From: DATMTS01 sp035564555
Lineage (GTDB): Bacteria > Actinomycetota > Actinomycetes > Actinomycetales > Microbacteriaceae
Assembly (NCBI GenBank): GCA_035564555.1
Contig: DATMTS010000032.1
Span: 1 to 21,802, forward strand
Direction of reading: 5' to 3'
Length of the DNA stretch: 21,802 nucleotides
The notes beneath the pieces were generated by a model. That model saw only the letters and a program-made list of their open reading frames with translations, searched no databases and had not been told where the DNA came from. The position numbers and the translations under genes are program-made. Shown one piece after another: positions 1-7,323 of the stretch. Within the stretch, counting starts at the first letter, position 1. Every line of letters starts with the position of its first letter.

Positions 1-1234
1 GCGCGGACTTGGGCGCCGGCTTGACGTAGGCGGCAACGTCGCCGACGAGGCGCGTGACCTCGGGTGAAGCCGCGGTGACCGCGACCGGCGTTGCCGCGAT
101 CGCGGCCTTGCGCAGAATCACCCGAAGGTCGTCCTTCTGCGAGGGCAGCGTGATGGTCACGACGTCGCCTGTGGCACCGGCGCGCGCCGTGCGGCCCGAG
201 CGGTGCAGGTACGCCTTGTGCTCGGCCGGCGGATCGACGTGCACCACGAGCTCCACGTCGTCGACGTGCACGCCGCGCGCCGCGACATCCGTCGCCACGA
301 GCACGCGAACGCTGCCATCGCCGAACGCGGCGAGGTTGCGGTCGCGCTGGGGCTGGGAGAGGTTGCCGTGCAGATCGACGGCCGGGATGCCCGAATCGGT
401 GAGCTTCTTGGCCAGTCGCTTCGCGTGATGCTTCGTGCGCATGAAGAGGATGCTTCGGCCCTTGCCCGAAGCGAGCGCCTGCACCAGGTCGCTCTTGGAC
501 TCGAGCGTGTCCACCTCGAACACGTGATGCGTCATGCGATCGACGTGGCTGTTCTCGTCATCGACGGAGTGCAGCACGGGGGAGTGCAGGAAGCGCTTCA
601 CGAGCTTGTCCACGCCGTTGTCCAGCGTCGCCGAGAACAGCAGTCGCTGACCCGAGTCGGGCGTCTTGCCGAGGATGCGCGTGACCACAGGCAGGAATCC
701 CAGGTCCGCCATGTGGTCGGCCTCGTCGAGCACGGTGATCTCGATGGCGTCGAGGGTGACGAAGCCCTGCTTCATCAGGTCTTCGAGTCGGCCCGGGCAC
801 GCCACGACGATGTCGACGCCGCGGTTCAGGGCCTCGACCTGGCGGCGCTGGTTGATGCCGCCGAAGATCGTGGTGGTGGTCATTCCGTAGGCGGCCGCGA
901 GCGGCGCCAGCACGGCGTCGATCTGTGTCGCGAGTTCGCGGGTCGGCGCGAGAACCAGGGCAAGCGGGCGCCCCGGGCGACGCTTGCCGCCGGCCAGGGT
1001 GGTGCCCAGGCGCGCGGCCATCGGCAACGAGAACGCGAGCGTCTTGCCCGAACCGGTCTTGCCGCGGCCGAGCACGTCGCGTCCGGCGAGCGTGTCGGGC
1101 AGGGTGTCGACCTGGATCGGGAACGCAGCCGTCTTGCCTTCGGCGGCGAGCACCTTGACGAGGGCGGCGGGCACGCCGAGTTCGGCGAAGGTCGTCGTCT
1201 CGGCGGCGCCTGCTTCGGCGGGAGGTGTGGTCAT
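1..1234 (-). CDS. DEAD-box ATP-dependent RNA helicase (3' end beyond the left edge)
   Basis: A superfamily 2 RNA helicase that would unwind structured RNA, for example in ribosome assembly, mRNA decay or cold adaptation. About 411 residues are visible in an uninterrupted frame that runs off the left edge. Motifs in order: Q motif (FPIQ, about 38-41), motif I GKTGSGKT (58-65, with Gly where Ala is common), Ia PTREL (97-101), CPGR (about 146-149), motif II DEAD (170-173), motif III SAT (201-203), and motif VI HRSGRTAR (344-351). Both RecA domains are therefore complete; only the C-terminal tail is missing. The ATG at 1234 is preceded by AAAGG about 9 nt upstream. It diverges from the HelD gene across about 300 bp with strong inverted repeats. 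The family assignment is secure. Which paralogue it is (RhlE-, CsdA- or DbpA-like) cannot be told without the C-terminus. Confidence 0.95.
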   Translation of the reverse strand, partial: MTTPPAEAGAAETTTFAELGVPAALVKVLAAEGKTAAFPIQVDTLPDTLAGRDVLGRGKTGSGKTLAFSLPMAARLGTTLAGGKRRPGRPLALVLAPTRELATQIDAVLAPLAAAYGMTTTTIFGGINQRRQVEALNRGVDIVVACPGRLEDLMKQGFVTLDAIEITVLDEADHMADLGFLPVVTRILGKTPDSGQRLLFSATLDNGVDKLVKRFLHSPVLHSVDDENSHVDRMTHHVFEVDTLESKSDLVQALASGKGRSILFMRTKHHAKRLAKKLTDSGIPAVDLHGNLSQPQRDRNLAAFGDGSVRVLVATDVAARGVHVDDVELVVHVDPPAEHKAYLHRSGRTARAGATGDVVTITLPSQKDDLRVILRKAAIAATPVAVTAASPEVTRLVGDVAAYVKPAPKSA

Positions 1235-1532
1235 GGGTGGTGCCTTTCAGGCATCGGTCCGCATGCGCGGCCGTGGCCAGGCGCATGCGGGAACAGTGGC
1301 GAGGGTGCCGATGGGCACCATCGTTCGCCGTAAGCAACGGTGCAGCCGGGCTGCACTTTCGTCAGAGATCGCGGTCATGCCGCGCTATGAAGAGGGGGCG
1401 TTCTACGACGCAGCGGGTCCGACAGCGGCCCCGCAAGTTCTCACAGTCTATCAGTCGCGGCCGAGCCTTCCCCGCACCCCATCGAAAGGCCTCCGGAATA
1501 GACTTTCGGGTCTGGATTGGAACGGGGTGGGC
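1235..1532. promoter_or_regulatory. Divergent intergenic region with three inverted repeats
   Basis: Gene-free region between the divergent helicase and HelD genes. It holds a 10-bp perfect inverted repeat at 1259-1290 (CCGCATGCGC and its complement, 12-nt loop with internal GGCC pairs). It also holds a 6-bp stem with a 4-nt loop at 1304-1319 (GGTGCC/GGCACC), and a 15-bp palindrome at 1341-1355 (TGCAGCC-G-GGCTGCA). The first two would fold in the leader of the helicase mRNA if its promoter lies further right. The third looks more like a dyad operator. I could not place a convincing -35/-10 pair for the helicase. Confidence 0.5.
1499..1504 (+). promoter_or_regulatory. Possible -10 hexamer (TAGACT) for the HelD gene
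   Basis: TAGACT matches the actinobacterial TAxxxT -10 pattern and would place a start site near 1511, giving a leader of about 22 nt to the GTG at 1533. No recognisable -35 lies at the right distance. An in-frame CTG at 1512 would fit a leaderless start, but CTG starts are rare. Confidence 0.3.
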
Positions 1533-3854
1533 GTGACGGAATCGGAACTCGACCGGGAGCGCGCCGTCGTCGTGGAACTGTATCGCCGGCTGGACGGCCT
1601 GCGCTCCGACACGGAGCGCCGCCTTGCCGAGGTGCGCGCGCAACGCGTGAGCGGCACGCATCAGTCGCGCAGCGAGCGTGATGCCTTCGCCGGGATGTAC
1701 GAGGATCGGCTGCTCCAGTTGCGTGAGGTCGACGCGCGCCTCGTGCTCGGCAGGCTGCTGCTCGCAGACGGGGATCAGGCCTCGGAACAGGATCCCGATG
1801 ATCCCGAGCAGCGTCAGGAGCTCGATGCGGATGGCGACGGCGAGGCGGCCGATGGGCACGGCGCCGAGCGCCTGGCCGACCCCCGGTTCCGTTACATCGG
1901 TCGTCTGGGCATGCGCGACGACGATCAGCGGTCCGTGCTGATCGACTGGCGTGCTCCACAAGCCAGCCCGTTCTACCAGGCGACGGCGGAGCATCCGGCC
2001 GGAGTGATCGCCCGGCGTCACCTCACGATGCGCGACCGAGGCGTGCTGCGCATCGACGACGAGGTCTTCGACGAAGGCCGGTTGACGGGACCCGAGGCGG
2101 CGGCCATGCGCGGCGACGGCGCACTGATGGCAGCGGTGAGCGCTCAGCGCACCGGGCGCATGCACGACATCGTCGCCACGATCCAGGCCGAGCAGGACAG
2201 GATCATCCGCTCGGAGTTGCGCGGTGCGCTCGTGGTACAAGGCGCGCCCGGCACCGGCAAGACCGCCGTCGCGCTGCACCGTGCCGCCTACCTGCTCTAC
2301 ACGCACCGGGAGCGGCTGGGCCGGGCCGGTGTGCTCGTGGTGGGTCCGTCGCCCGCGTTCCTGCGCTACATCGAGGCCGTGCTGCCCTCGCTCGGCGAGA
2401 CGGGCGTCGTGATGCGGTCGGTCGGCGGGCTGTTCCCCGGCGTGGATGCCGCGGACGACGACGCTCCGGACGTCGCCCGGGTGAAGGGAGCCGTGCGCAT
2501 GGCCCGGCTGATCGCCCGAGCGGTCCGCTCCCGGCAGCGCGTTCCCGCCGCGGAGCAGACGGTCGAGGTGAACGGCGAGCGTCTGATCGTGCCGCCGCAG
2601 CTCATCGCTGAGGCGATCAACCACGCGCAGCGAACCGGTAAGCCGCACAATCGGGCCCGGGTGACCTTCGTCGGGCACGCCCTCGATGCGTTGGCCGACC
2701 GGCTCGCCGCGCAACTGAAGGCGACGGGTTCCACCATTGACGACGCCGACCGTGCTGTGCTGCGAGAGGATCTGCGCACGAGCGACGACGTGCGCGTGCT
2801 GCTGAACACGGCCTGGCTGCCGTTGACGCCGCAGAAGCTCCTGCAGGATCTCTACGCGCGGCCGGCGTGGCTTGAGGAGCTTACGCAGCGATGGAGCGCC
2901 GAAGACCGCGCGGCACTTCTGCGAGCGCGGGATGCCGCCTTCACCGTGTCGGACGTGCCGTTGCTCGACGAGGCGGCCGAGCTCCTCGGCGCTGCGCCGC
3001 AGAGCGCTCAGGCGGCGCTGCGCGAGCGGGAGAACGCGGAACAGCGCAAGCGCGACCTGGCCAGTGCGCGCAAGGCCATCGAGAACGCCGAGGCCGAGGG
3101 GTTCGTGACGGCGCAGCGTCTCGTCGACGGGTTCGCCGAACGGGCCGACCGGGGCACCACGGCCGAGCGCGCGGCCGCCGATCGCACGTGGACGTACGGC
3201 CACATCGTGGTCGATGAGGCGCAAGAGCTCAGCCCGATGCAGTGGCGCATGCTGCTGCGCCGCTGCCCGATGCGTTCGTTCACGATCGTCGGCGACATCG
3301 CCCAGGCTTCTTCCGCTGCCGGCGCTACCCGGTGGGAGAACGCTTTGGCCCCCTTCTTCCGCGACTCCTGGCGGCTGGAAGAGCTCACCGTGAACTACCG
3401 CACGCCCGCGCAGATCGCCGGCGCAGCCGACGAGTTCGCTCGTGAACACGGGCTGCCGGTGACCTCGGCGCGGGCCGTGCGGGAGGGCGACTGGCCGGTG
3501 GAGTACCTGGGTGCCCTGCCGCACGCCCTGGCCGAAACCGTGGCCGAGGCCGTCGGTCGCGTCAGGCCCGAGGCATCCGCCGGCGGAACGCTCGCCGTGA
3601 TCGCCCCGGTCGCTCGACTCGACGACCTGGGCGGCCGTCTGACGGAGGCCTTCGGCCGCGAAGTCGGCCGCGGCGCCGCGGGTCTGGACCTGCCGATCTC
3701 GGTGCTCTCGGCGCGCGATGCGAAGGGCCTGGAGTTCGACGTGGTCGTGCTGGTGGATGTCGACGGGATCGTCGCGGAGTCGCCCCGCGGCGCGTCGGCC
3801 GCCTACGTGGCGATGACCCGGCCGACGCAGCGCCTGGTCGTCATCTCGGCTTGA
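1533..3854 (+). CDS. helD: HelD/HelR-type RNA polymerase recycling motor ATPase
   Basis: A UvrD/Rep-like superfamily 1 ATPase. Family members bind RNA polymerase, reach into its channels and release stalled or nucleic-acid-bound enzyme; HelR members also displace rifamycins. Predicted 773 aa. Visible: an N-terminal helical arm (about 1-75), a short acidic insertion (about 79-116), the HelD signature DWRAP (138-142), Walker A GAPGTGKT (237-244), motif II DEAQ (561-564), motif III GDIAQ (587-591), and motif VI with AMTRPTQRL close to the C-terminus. Start: GTG 1533 is chosen because the N-terminal helix begins there and a G-rich stretch lies about 5 nt upstream; GTG 1527 is an alternative. The longer open frame upstream is not homologous-looking. 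HelD versus HelR cannot be settled by eye, and no rifamycin-associated-element-like palindrome was seen immediately upstream. Confidence 0.9.
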   Translation: MTESELDRERAVVVELYRRLDGLRSDTERRLAEVRAQRVSGTHQSRSERDAFAGMYEDRLLQLREVDARLVLGRLLLADGDQASEQDPDDPEQRQELDADGDGEAADGHGAERLADPRFRYIGRLGMRDDDQRSVLIDWRAPQASPFYQATAEHPAGVIARRHLTMRDRGVLRIDDEVFDEGRLTGPEAAAMRGDGALMAAVSAQRTGRMHDIVATIQAEQDRIIRSELRGALVVQGAPGTGKTAVALHRAAYLLYTHRERLGRAGVLVVGPSPAFLRYIEAVLPSLGETGVVMRSVGGLFPGVDAADDDAPDVARVKGAVRMARLIARAVRSRQRVPAAEQTVEVNGERLIVPPQLIAEAINHAQRTGKPHNRARVTFVGHALDALADRLAAQLKATGSTIDDADRAVLREDLRTSDDVRVLLNTAWLPLTPQKLLQDLYARPAWLEELTQRWSAEDRAALLRARDAAFTVSDVPLLDEAAELLGAAPQSAQAALRERENAEQRKRDLASARKAIENAEAEGFVTAQRLVDGFAERADRGTTAERAAADRTWTYGHIVVDEAQELSPMQWRMLLRRCPMRSFTIVGDIAQASSAAGATRWENALAPFFRDSWRLEELTVNYRTPAQIAGAADEFAREHGLPVTSARAVREGDWPVEYLGALPHALAETVAEAVGRVRPEASAGGTLAVIAPVARLDDLGGRLTEAFGREVGRGAAGLDLPISVLSARDAKGLEFDVVVLVDVDGIVAESPRGASAAYVAMTRPTQRLVVISA

Positions 3855-4020
3855 GGCCCCCGTTGCATGATCGACGCTAGGCGCGTTGGCCTGTCGGCGA
3901 ACCGCAAAAGGCATGGCGTCCGGGAAAAACGAACGATTCTGCGACGCATCGAGGACTTCCGACCCGCGCAGAGCAATACCCTGGCACACTCCTTCTTGTT
4001 CCTCCAAGACGGAGTCGATC

Positions 4021-4518
4021 ATGGTAGGCATGCTGCGCACAGGAATGTCGATCTCACCTGCTCGACGCGCGCTGCGCACCGTCGCAGGCGTGGCGAGCGT
4101 CTTGTGCCTGGGCCTGCTGCTCACCGGTTGCGGCGGAGTGACTACGGCAGCGCCGCCTTTGGCCGTATGCGGCCAGACCATTTCGAACCTGCCGGCCGGT
4201 GCGATCCTCCAAGATGTCTCAAGGGGAGGAACTGTCTTGCACGGGTCGGCGGGCGGCTATATCTATCTGCGGGTGAGTGAGAGCTGCGACAACGGGGCGA
4301 CGGTGCGGTGGGAGCCCATGACCGCAGCACAGAAGATCACGGTGGCCAAGGCATCCGACGGCCGACTTGCGGCTGTCGTCCTTCGGCCCCTCCGAAGGAC
4401 TTTCACCGTCCTCCTTCACTCTCGAGATGCAGGGCCGGTGCGAGTGAGAGTCGACCTCCCGCCCGCACCGAGCCCGGAGACTCAGCGCAGTCACCGGCAT
4501 CCTGCGACCCCGTCCTAG
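4021..4518 (+). CDS. Small predicted lipoprotein, function unknown
   Basis: Predicted 165 aa. The N-terminus carries basic residues, a hydrophobic stretch (about 20-35) and a lipobox LLTGC with lipidated Cys37 if the ATG at 4021 is used. This predicts Lgt/LspA processing and anchoring on the outer face of the membrane. GGAG lies about 6 nt before this start; internal ATGs at 4030 and 4045 are possible. The mature part has two further cysteines and beta-rich character but no motif I recognise, and it ends in a Pro/Ser/Arg-rich tail. A TACCCT -10-like hexamer at 3977-3982 could serve it. It follows the HelD gene by 166 bp on the same strand, so it is probably a separate transcript. The open frame extends upstream, but that stretch has no secretion signal and is rejected. 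Confidence 0.7.
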   Translation: MVGMLRTGMSISPARRALRTVAGVASVLCLGLLLTGCGGVTTAAPPLAVCGQTISNLPAGAILQDVSRGGTVLHGSAGGYIYLRVSESCDNGATVRWEPMTAAQKITVAKASDGRLAAVVLRPLRRTFTVLLHSRDAGPVRVRVDLPPAPSPETQRSHRHPATPS

Positions 4519-4533
4519 AAGAGGGAGCAAGCC

Positions 4534-5163
4534 CTAATAGCGCTCGCCGACCGGGATCTCGATCGCGACCGTGTTGCCGGCCTGGGCGAGCGGACACGCC
4601 CATGCGGGGTCGTACGCGCAACTCGGGTTGTACGCGAAATTGAAGTCGAGCACGATGCTCCTCGGCGCACGTCCCGGCCCGAGATCAGCGCCCTTGACGG
4701 TGTCGAGCAGGTAGCGTCCCCCGCCGTAGGTGCCGTGCGTCGAGCCGGCGAGGGCATCCTTGACCGGCAGGAAGATCCCGCCGCCGTAGGAGGCGAGCCG
4801 CCACACCTCCAGCGTGCCCGCGCCGCCGACCGGCAGCGTGACCGTACCGAGCAATACGAATGGGACCACACCGTCGGTGCCCGTCTCGACCTCCATGCGG
4901 CGGGGGTCGCCGGCCGGCTCGATGACGGCCTCGAATCGCCATTCCGGGTCGTACGGCTCGATCGGCAGGCCGTCGAACGACGCACGGTCCTGCGCCTGCA
5001 ACGGCGTCGCCGGGTGGGTGGCGAACAGCCGGTCGCGTTCGCGTACCCACACTCCGTGCGCCTGGGCGGGCGCGTCGGCGCTCAATCGGCGAACCCGCGA
5101 ATAGATCGAGAACACGTGGCGGCGCCAGTCGGCGACCTCCAGCGCCGAGAGCACGGCCGTCAC
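4534..5163 (-). CDS. DUF1684 domain protein
   Basis: Predicted 209 aa, cytoplasmic (no signal or membrane segment). The family is recognisable from the C-terminal core: GTYGGGRYLLDTVKGADLG, then LDFNFAYNPSCAYDP and a terminal VGERY. DUF1684 proteins have no established activity. The start is the GTG at 5163, because its GTGA overlaps the stop codon of the upstream SRPBCC-like gene by 4 bp, a classic translational-coupling arrangement. The longer in-frame extension upstream is Arg-rich shadow sequence. It is convergent with the lipoprotein gene, with only 15 bp between stops and no clear terminator. Family call is firm; function unknown. Confidence 0.88.
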   Translation of the reverse strand: MTAVLSALEVADWRRHVFSIYSRVRRLSADAPAQAHGVWVRERDRLFATHPATPLQAQDRASFDGLPIEPYDPEWRFEAVIEPAGDPRRMEVETGTDGVVPFVLLGTVTLPVGGAGTLEVWRLASYGGGIFLPVKDALAGSTHGTYGGGRYLLDTVKGADLGPGRAPRSIVLDFNFAYNPSCAYDPAWACPLAQAGNTVAIEIPVGERY

Positions 5164-5702
5164 GAGGGGCCGCCGCGATCGTCGATGCCGAACTCGCCCG
5201 CGGATCGCTCCTCGGCGGGCGGGTCGTACGCCCAGCTCGGGGCGAGTGAGCGCAGTCGTGCGCCGCGCCATTGCCAGAACGCCCACAATCCGTACCAGAG
5301 AGCAGGTGTGGCAAGACCGGCCGAGACGATGAGCCGATCACGGTACAACGTGCGAACCCGTCCCTCGGCATCCGGCCCTGCCGGGTCGGGCGCCACCGCC
5401 AGCCGGTGATCCCAGAGCGAGACCCCGCCGAAACCGCCGGAGTCCCGCATGATGCGCACGCCGTCAGGGCGGCGATCGTCGAACGTGAGGCGGATCTCGT
5501 GGCTGCCGATCGGCAGGATGCCGCCGCCGCGCACGCGCACGGCATGAGTCCCGGGTTCCCAGATGGTCGGGAATCCGGCGGGTTCCAGCGACGTCAGTGT
5601 GAACAGCGGGCTGGACACCTCGCGCAGCACGGCGGGGGAGCGGATCGCACGCCAGGCGGCATCCGGTTCACAGTCAAGGATGAGCTTCAACAGCACCCGC
5701 AT
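5160..5702 (-). CDS. SRPBCC/START-like hypothetical protein
   Basis: Predicted 180 aa. The N-terminus (MRVLLKLILDCEPDAAWRAIRSPAVLREV) has the beta-strand plus helix opening typical of SRPBCC/polyketide-cyclase-like folds, in which a residue pattern like DAAWRAI begins the first helix. A short hydrophobic, Trp-rich patch (about 130-147) might be amphipathic or membrane-proximal. The C-terminus is charged. It forms a two-gene unit with the downstream DUF1684 gene through a GTGA overlap, suggesting the two products act together. The ATG start has no separated Shine-Dalgarno; GGAG sits only 2 nt from it. A GAGACT hexamer lies 6 nt upstream, so a leaderless message is likely. The fold is a judgement from pattern, not proven. 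Confidence 0.75.
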   Translation of the reverse strand: MRVLLKLILDCEPDAAWRAIRSPAVLREVSSPLFTLTSLEPAGFPTIWEPGTHAVRVRGGGILPIGSHEIRLTFDDRRPDGVRIMRDSGGFGGVSLWDHRLAVAPDPAGPDAEGRVRTLYRDRLIVSAGLATPALWYGLWAFWQWRGARLRSLAPSWAYDPPAEERSAGEFGIDDRGGPS

Positions 5703-5741
5703 CGCTCCAGTCTCGCACCGCCTGTTGGTTACCCTGTCGGA
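5703..5741. promoter_or_regulatory. 39-bp divergent promoter region with two putative leaderless -10 elements
   Basis: Minus-strand hexamer GAGACT (5709-5714) lies 6 nt before the SRPBCC start. Plus-strand hexamer TACCCT (5730-5735) lies 6 nt before the ComB-like GTG start. The two -10 elements are 15 bp apart, so the -35 zone of each overlaps the -10 of the other. No canonical -35 is present for either. Confidence 0.55.
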
Positions 5742-6560
5742 GTGAAGAGACCGCTCGCCCTCGACGACCCGACGCAGACCGACTACGAAGTGCGGTTCGA
5801 CTGGGGGCGGGCAGGGCTGCGCAGCATCGCGCCCGGTGCCGGTGTGATCGTCGTGATCGATTCGATCTCGTTCACGACGACGATCGAGCGGGCGGTCACC
5901 GAGGGGCTCGCCGTGACGCCCTACGCAGGCCGCCGCGACGAGGCGGTGGCAGCGGGTGAGGCGCTCACCGGCGCGGATGCCGTGCTCGCGGGGCCGCGCG
6001 GCGGCTCGGGCGTGACCCTGTCGCCGTCGAGCATCACACCGGAGTCCGTCGCTGCACTCGGACCGGTCGGCCGGGTCGTGATGCCGTCGTTCAACGGATC
6101 ACGCGTGGCAGCGCTCGCGGCCTCGTACGCAGTGCCCGTCGTCGCCGCGTGCCTGCGCAACCGCAGTGCTGTGGCGCAGTGGATCCTCGACCGTCAGCGT
6201 GTGCTCGGCGCGCGCGCGAAGGTTGCGATCGTCGCCGCCGGCGAGGTGCGCGAGGACGAGAGCGTGCGATTCGCGGTGGAGGACCTGCTCGCCTCCGGCG
6301 CGCTGGTCGACGCGCTCGCCGCGGTCGGCATCGATGCGAGCTCGCCGGAGGCCGCCGCGGCGTGCGCGGCATGGCAGGGTCTGCACCGGGCAGCCGGCCA
6401 CATCCTCACGGCGTCCGTCAGCGGACGGGAGTTGATCGACGCGGGTCAGCGCTCCGACGTGGAGTCGGCGGCCGAAGTGGACGTCTCCGCTGCCGTCCCG
6501 GTGCTCGACCCGAACCTCGCCGGCGGCACCTTCGTGAACGGCGCTGGCGCGACGATCTGA
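5742..6560 (+). CDS. ComB-like 2-phosphosulfolactate phosphatase family protein
   Basis: Predicted 272 aa. ComB hydrolyses 2-phosphosulfolactate to sulfolactate in archaeal coenzyme M synthesis; the substrate in actinobacteria, which do not make coenzyme M, is not established. Family pattern: VIVVIDSISFTTTIERAV (about 35-52, with an acidic Asp40 after the first strand), a glycine-rich AGPRGGSG loop (about 83-90), PSFNGSR (115-121), VAAGE (164-168) and EDLLASGAL (180-188). The GTG at 5742 is the start because upstream in-frame sequence is non-homologous and TACCCT sits exactly 6 nt before it, fitting a leaderless transcript. It is followed 58 bp later by a DUF427 gene on the same strand that has its own Shine-Dalgarno. 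Confidence 0.85.
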   Translation: MKRPLALDDPTQTDYEVRFDWGRAGLRSIAPGAGVIVVIDSISFTTTIERAVTEGLAVTPYAGRRDEAVAAGEALTGADAVLAGPRGGSGVTLSPSSITPESVAALGPVGRVVMPSFNGSRVAALAASYAVPVVAACLRNRSAVAQWILDRQRVLGARAKVAIVAAGEVREDESVRFAVEDLLASGALVDALAAVGIDASSPEAAAACAAWQGLHRAAGHILTASVSGRELIDAGQRSDVESAAEVDVSAAVPVLDPNLAGGTFVNGAGATI

Positions 6561-6577
6561 TCCCCCGGAACGGAATG

Positions 6578-6597
6578 AACCCGACCGGCGACGGGTT
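6578..6597 (+). other. Short inverted repeat between ComB-like and DUF427 genes
   Basis: AACCCG and CGGGTT form a perfect 6-bp stem with an 8-nt loop, ending 8 nt before the AGGAGG of the DUF427 gene. There is no U-tract, so it is not a standard terminator. It could modulate ribosome access, or it could be chance. Confidence 0.3.
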
Positions 6598-6618
6598 GAG
6601 TCCAACAGGAGGCTTGCA

Positions 6619-6921
6619 ATGAAAGCAGTACTGAACGACACCGTCATCGCCGAGGCGCCCGCAGACGACCTCATCTCGATCGAGGGCAACTGGTATTTTC
6701 CGCCGCAGAGCGTGAACGCCGCCCTGCTCGTGAAGAGCGATACCCCTTACACGTGTCCGTGGAAGGGCGAGTGCCAGTACTTCAGCGTGGTCTCCGGCGA
6801 CGGGCTTCTGCAGGACCGAGCGTGGAGCTACCCCGATCCTTACCCGACGGCGTTCGAACGCGTCGGCAAAGACTTCAGCAACTACGTCGCGTTCTGGAAG
6901 GACGTGCAGGTCGTCGACTAG
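6619..6921 (+). CDS. DUF427 domain protein
   Basis: A complete 100-aa DUF427 protein of usual length. The family features are the NWYFPPQSVN segment (about 28-37), the CPWKGECQYFSV turn (about 51-62) and the C-terminal AWSYPDPYPTAFERVGKDFSNYVAFWKD. These proteins form a small beta-rich fold of unknown biochemical role. The start is secure: AGGAGG lies 7 nt before the ATG. It is downstream of the ComB-like gene and convergent with merR, 6 bp between stops. Confidence 0.93.
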   Translation: MKAVLNDTVIAEAPADDLISIEGNWYFPPQSVNAALLVKSDTPYTCPWKGECQYFSVVSGDGLLQDRAWSYPDPYPTAFERVGKDFSNYVAFWKDVQVVD

Positions 6922-6927
6922 CGCGGA

Positions 6928-7317
6928 TCACCGGGCGGGGACCGCCGCGGCGCGTTCCGCGTAATGCGCGATCTTCTCGTGCAGGTGTCGTTGCTGCGCC
7001 TGCAGTCGTTCGATCTTGGCGGCGACGGCCTGGTCATGCTCCCGCAGGATCTGCAGCAGTTCGGCAATGGATGCCTCAGACTCCGGTCCGTGCTCGAGCG
7101 CGAGTTCCGCGTAACGCTGCATGGTCGCGATCGGCATGCCGGTCTCGCGCAGGCAGCGCAGCACCTCGAGCCACTGCAGGTCGTCCTCTGAGAACAGCCG
7201 TCTGCCGGCGGTGTCGCGATCGATGTCCGTGAGCAGGCCGATCCGCTCGTAATAGCGCAGCGTCTCGATGCTGAAACCGCTGCGCTCGACGGTTTCCGCG
7301 GGACTGTAGCCGGTCAT
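6928..7317 (-). CDS. MerR-family transcriptional regulator
   Basis: Predicted 129 aa. The N-terminal winged helix-turn-helix is clear (SPAETVERSGFSIETLRYYERIGLL, about 5-29, then the wing with R39-R40-LF). A helical C-terminus (about 75-120) would form the antiparallel dimer coiled coil. Only one cysteine (Cys55) is present, so a SoxR-type Fe-S or mercury sensor is unlikely; the short effector region suggests a small-ligand or stress-responsive member. The ATG at 7317 is preferred over the TTG at 7335, because the family starts near it and GATAGT sits 6 nt upstream. It diverges from the aldo/keto reductase, and the dyad between them is its probable operator, implying activation of the reductase gene and control of its own promoter. 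Confidence 0.92.
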   Translation of the reverse strand: MTGYSPAETVERSGFSIETLRYYERIGLLTDIDRDTAGRRLFSEDDLQWLEVLRCLRETGMPIATMQRYAELALEHGPESEASIAELLQILREHDQAVAAKIERLQAQQRHLHEKIAHYAERAAAVPAR

Positions 7318-7323
7318 CCACTT

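Noticed and set aside
203..1333. Plus-strand open frame opposite the DEAD-box helicase
   Set aside because: The minus strand carries every DEAD-box motif in order. The plus-strand product has none.
984..1532. N-terminal extension of the HelD homologue to an upstream start
   Set aside because: The added residues lie over the divergent helicase gene and intergenic inverted repeats and have no HelD-like content.
1411..1532. Rifamycin-associated-element-like site before the HelD gene
   Set aside because: No long GC-rich inverted repeat is present in the 120 bp upstream. The nearest palindrome (1341-1355) differs in sequence and lies further away.
1362..4181. 939-codon open frame on the minus strand opposite HelD
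   Set aside because: Its product is a His/Arg/Gly-rich string with no recognisable fold, while the plus strand encodes a complete HelD with all motifs. It is a by-product of high GC at third positions.
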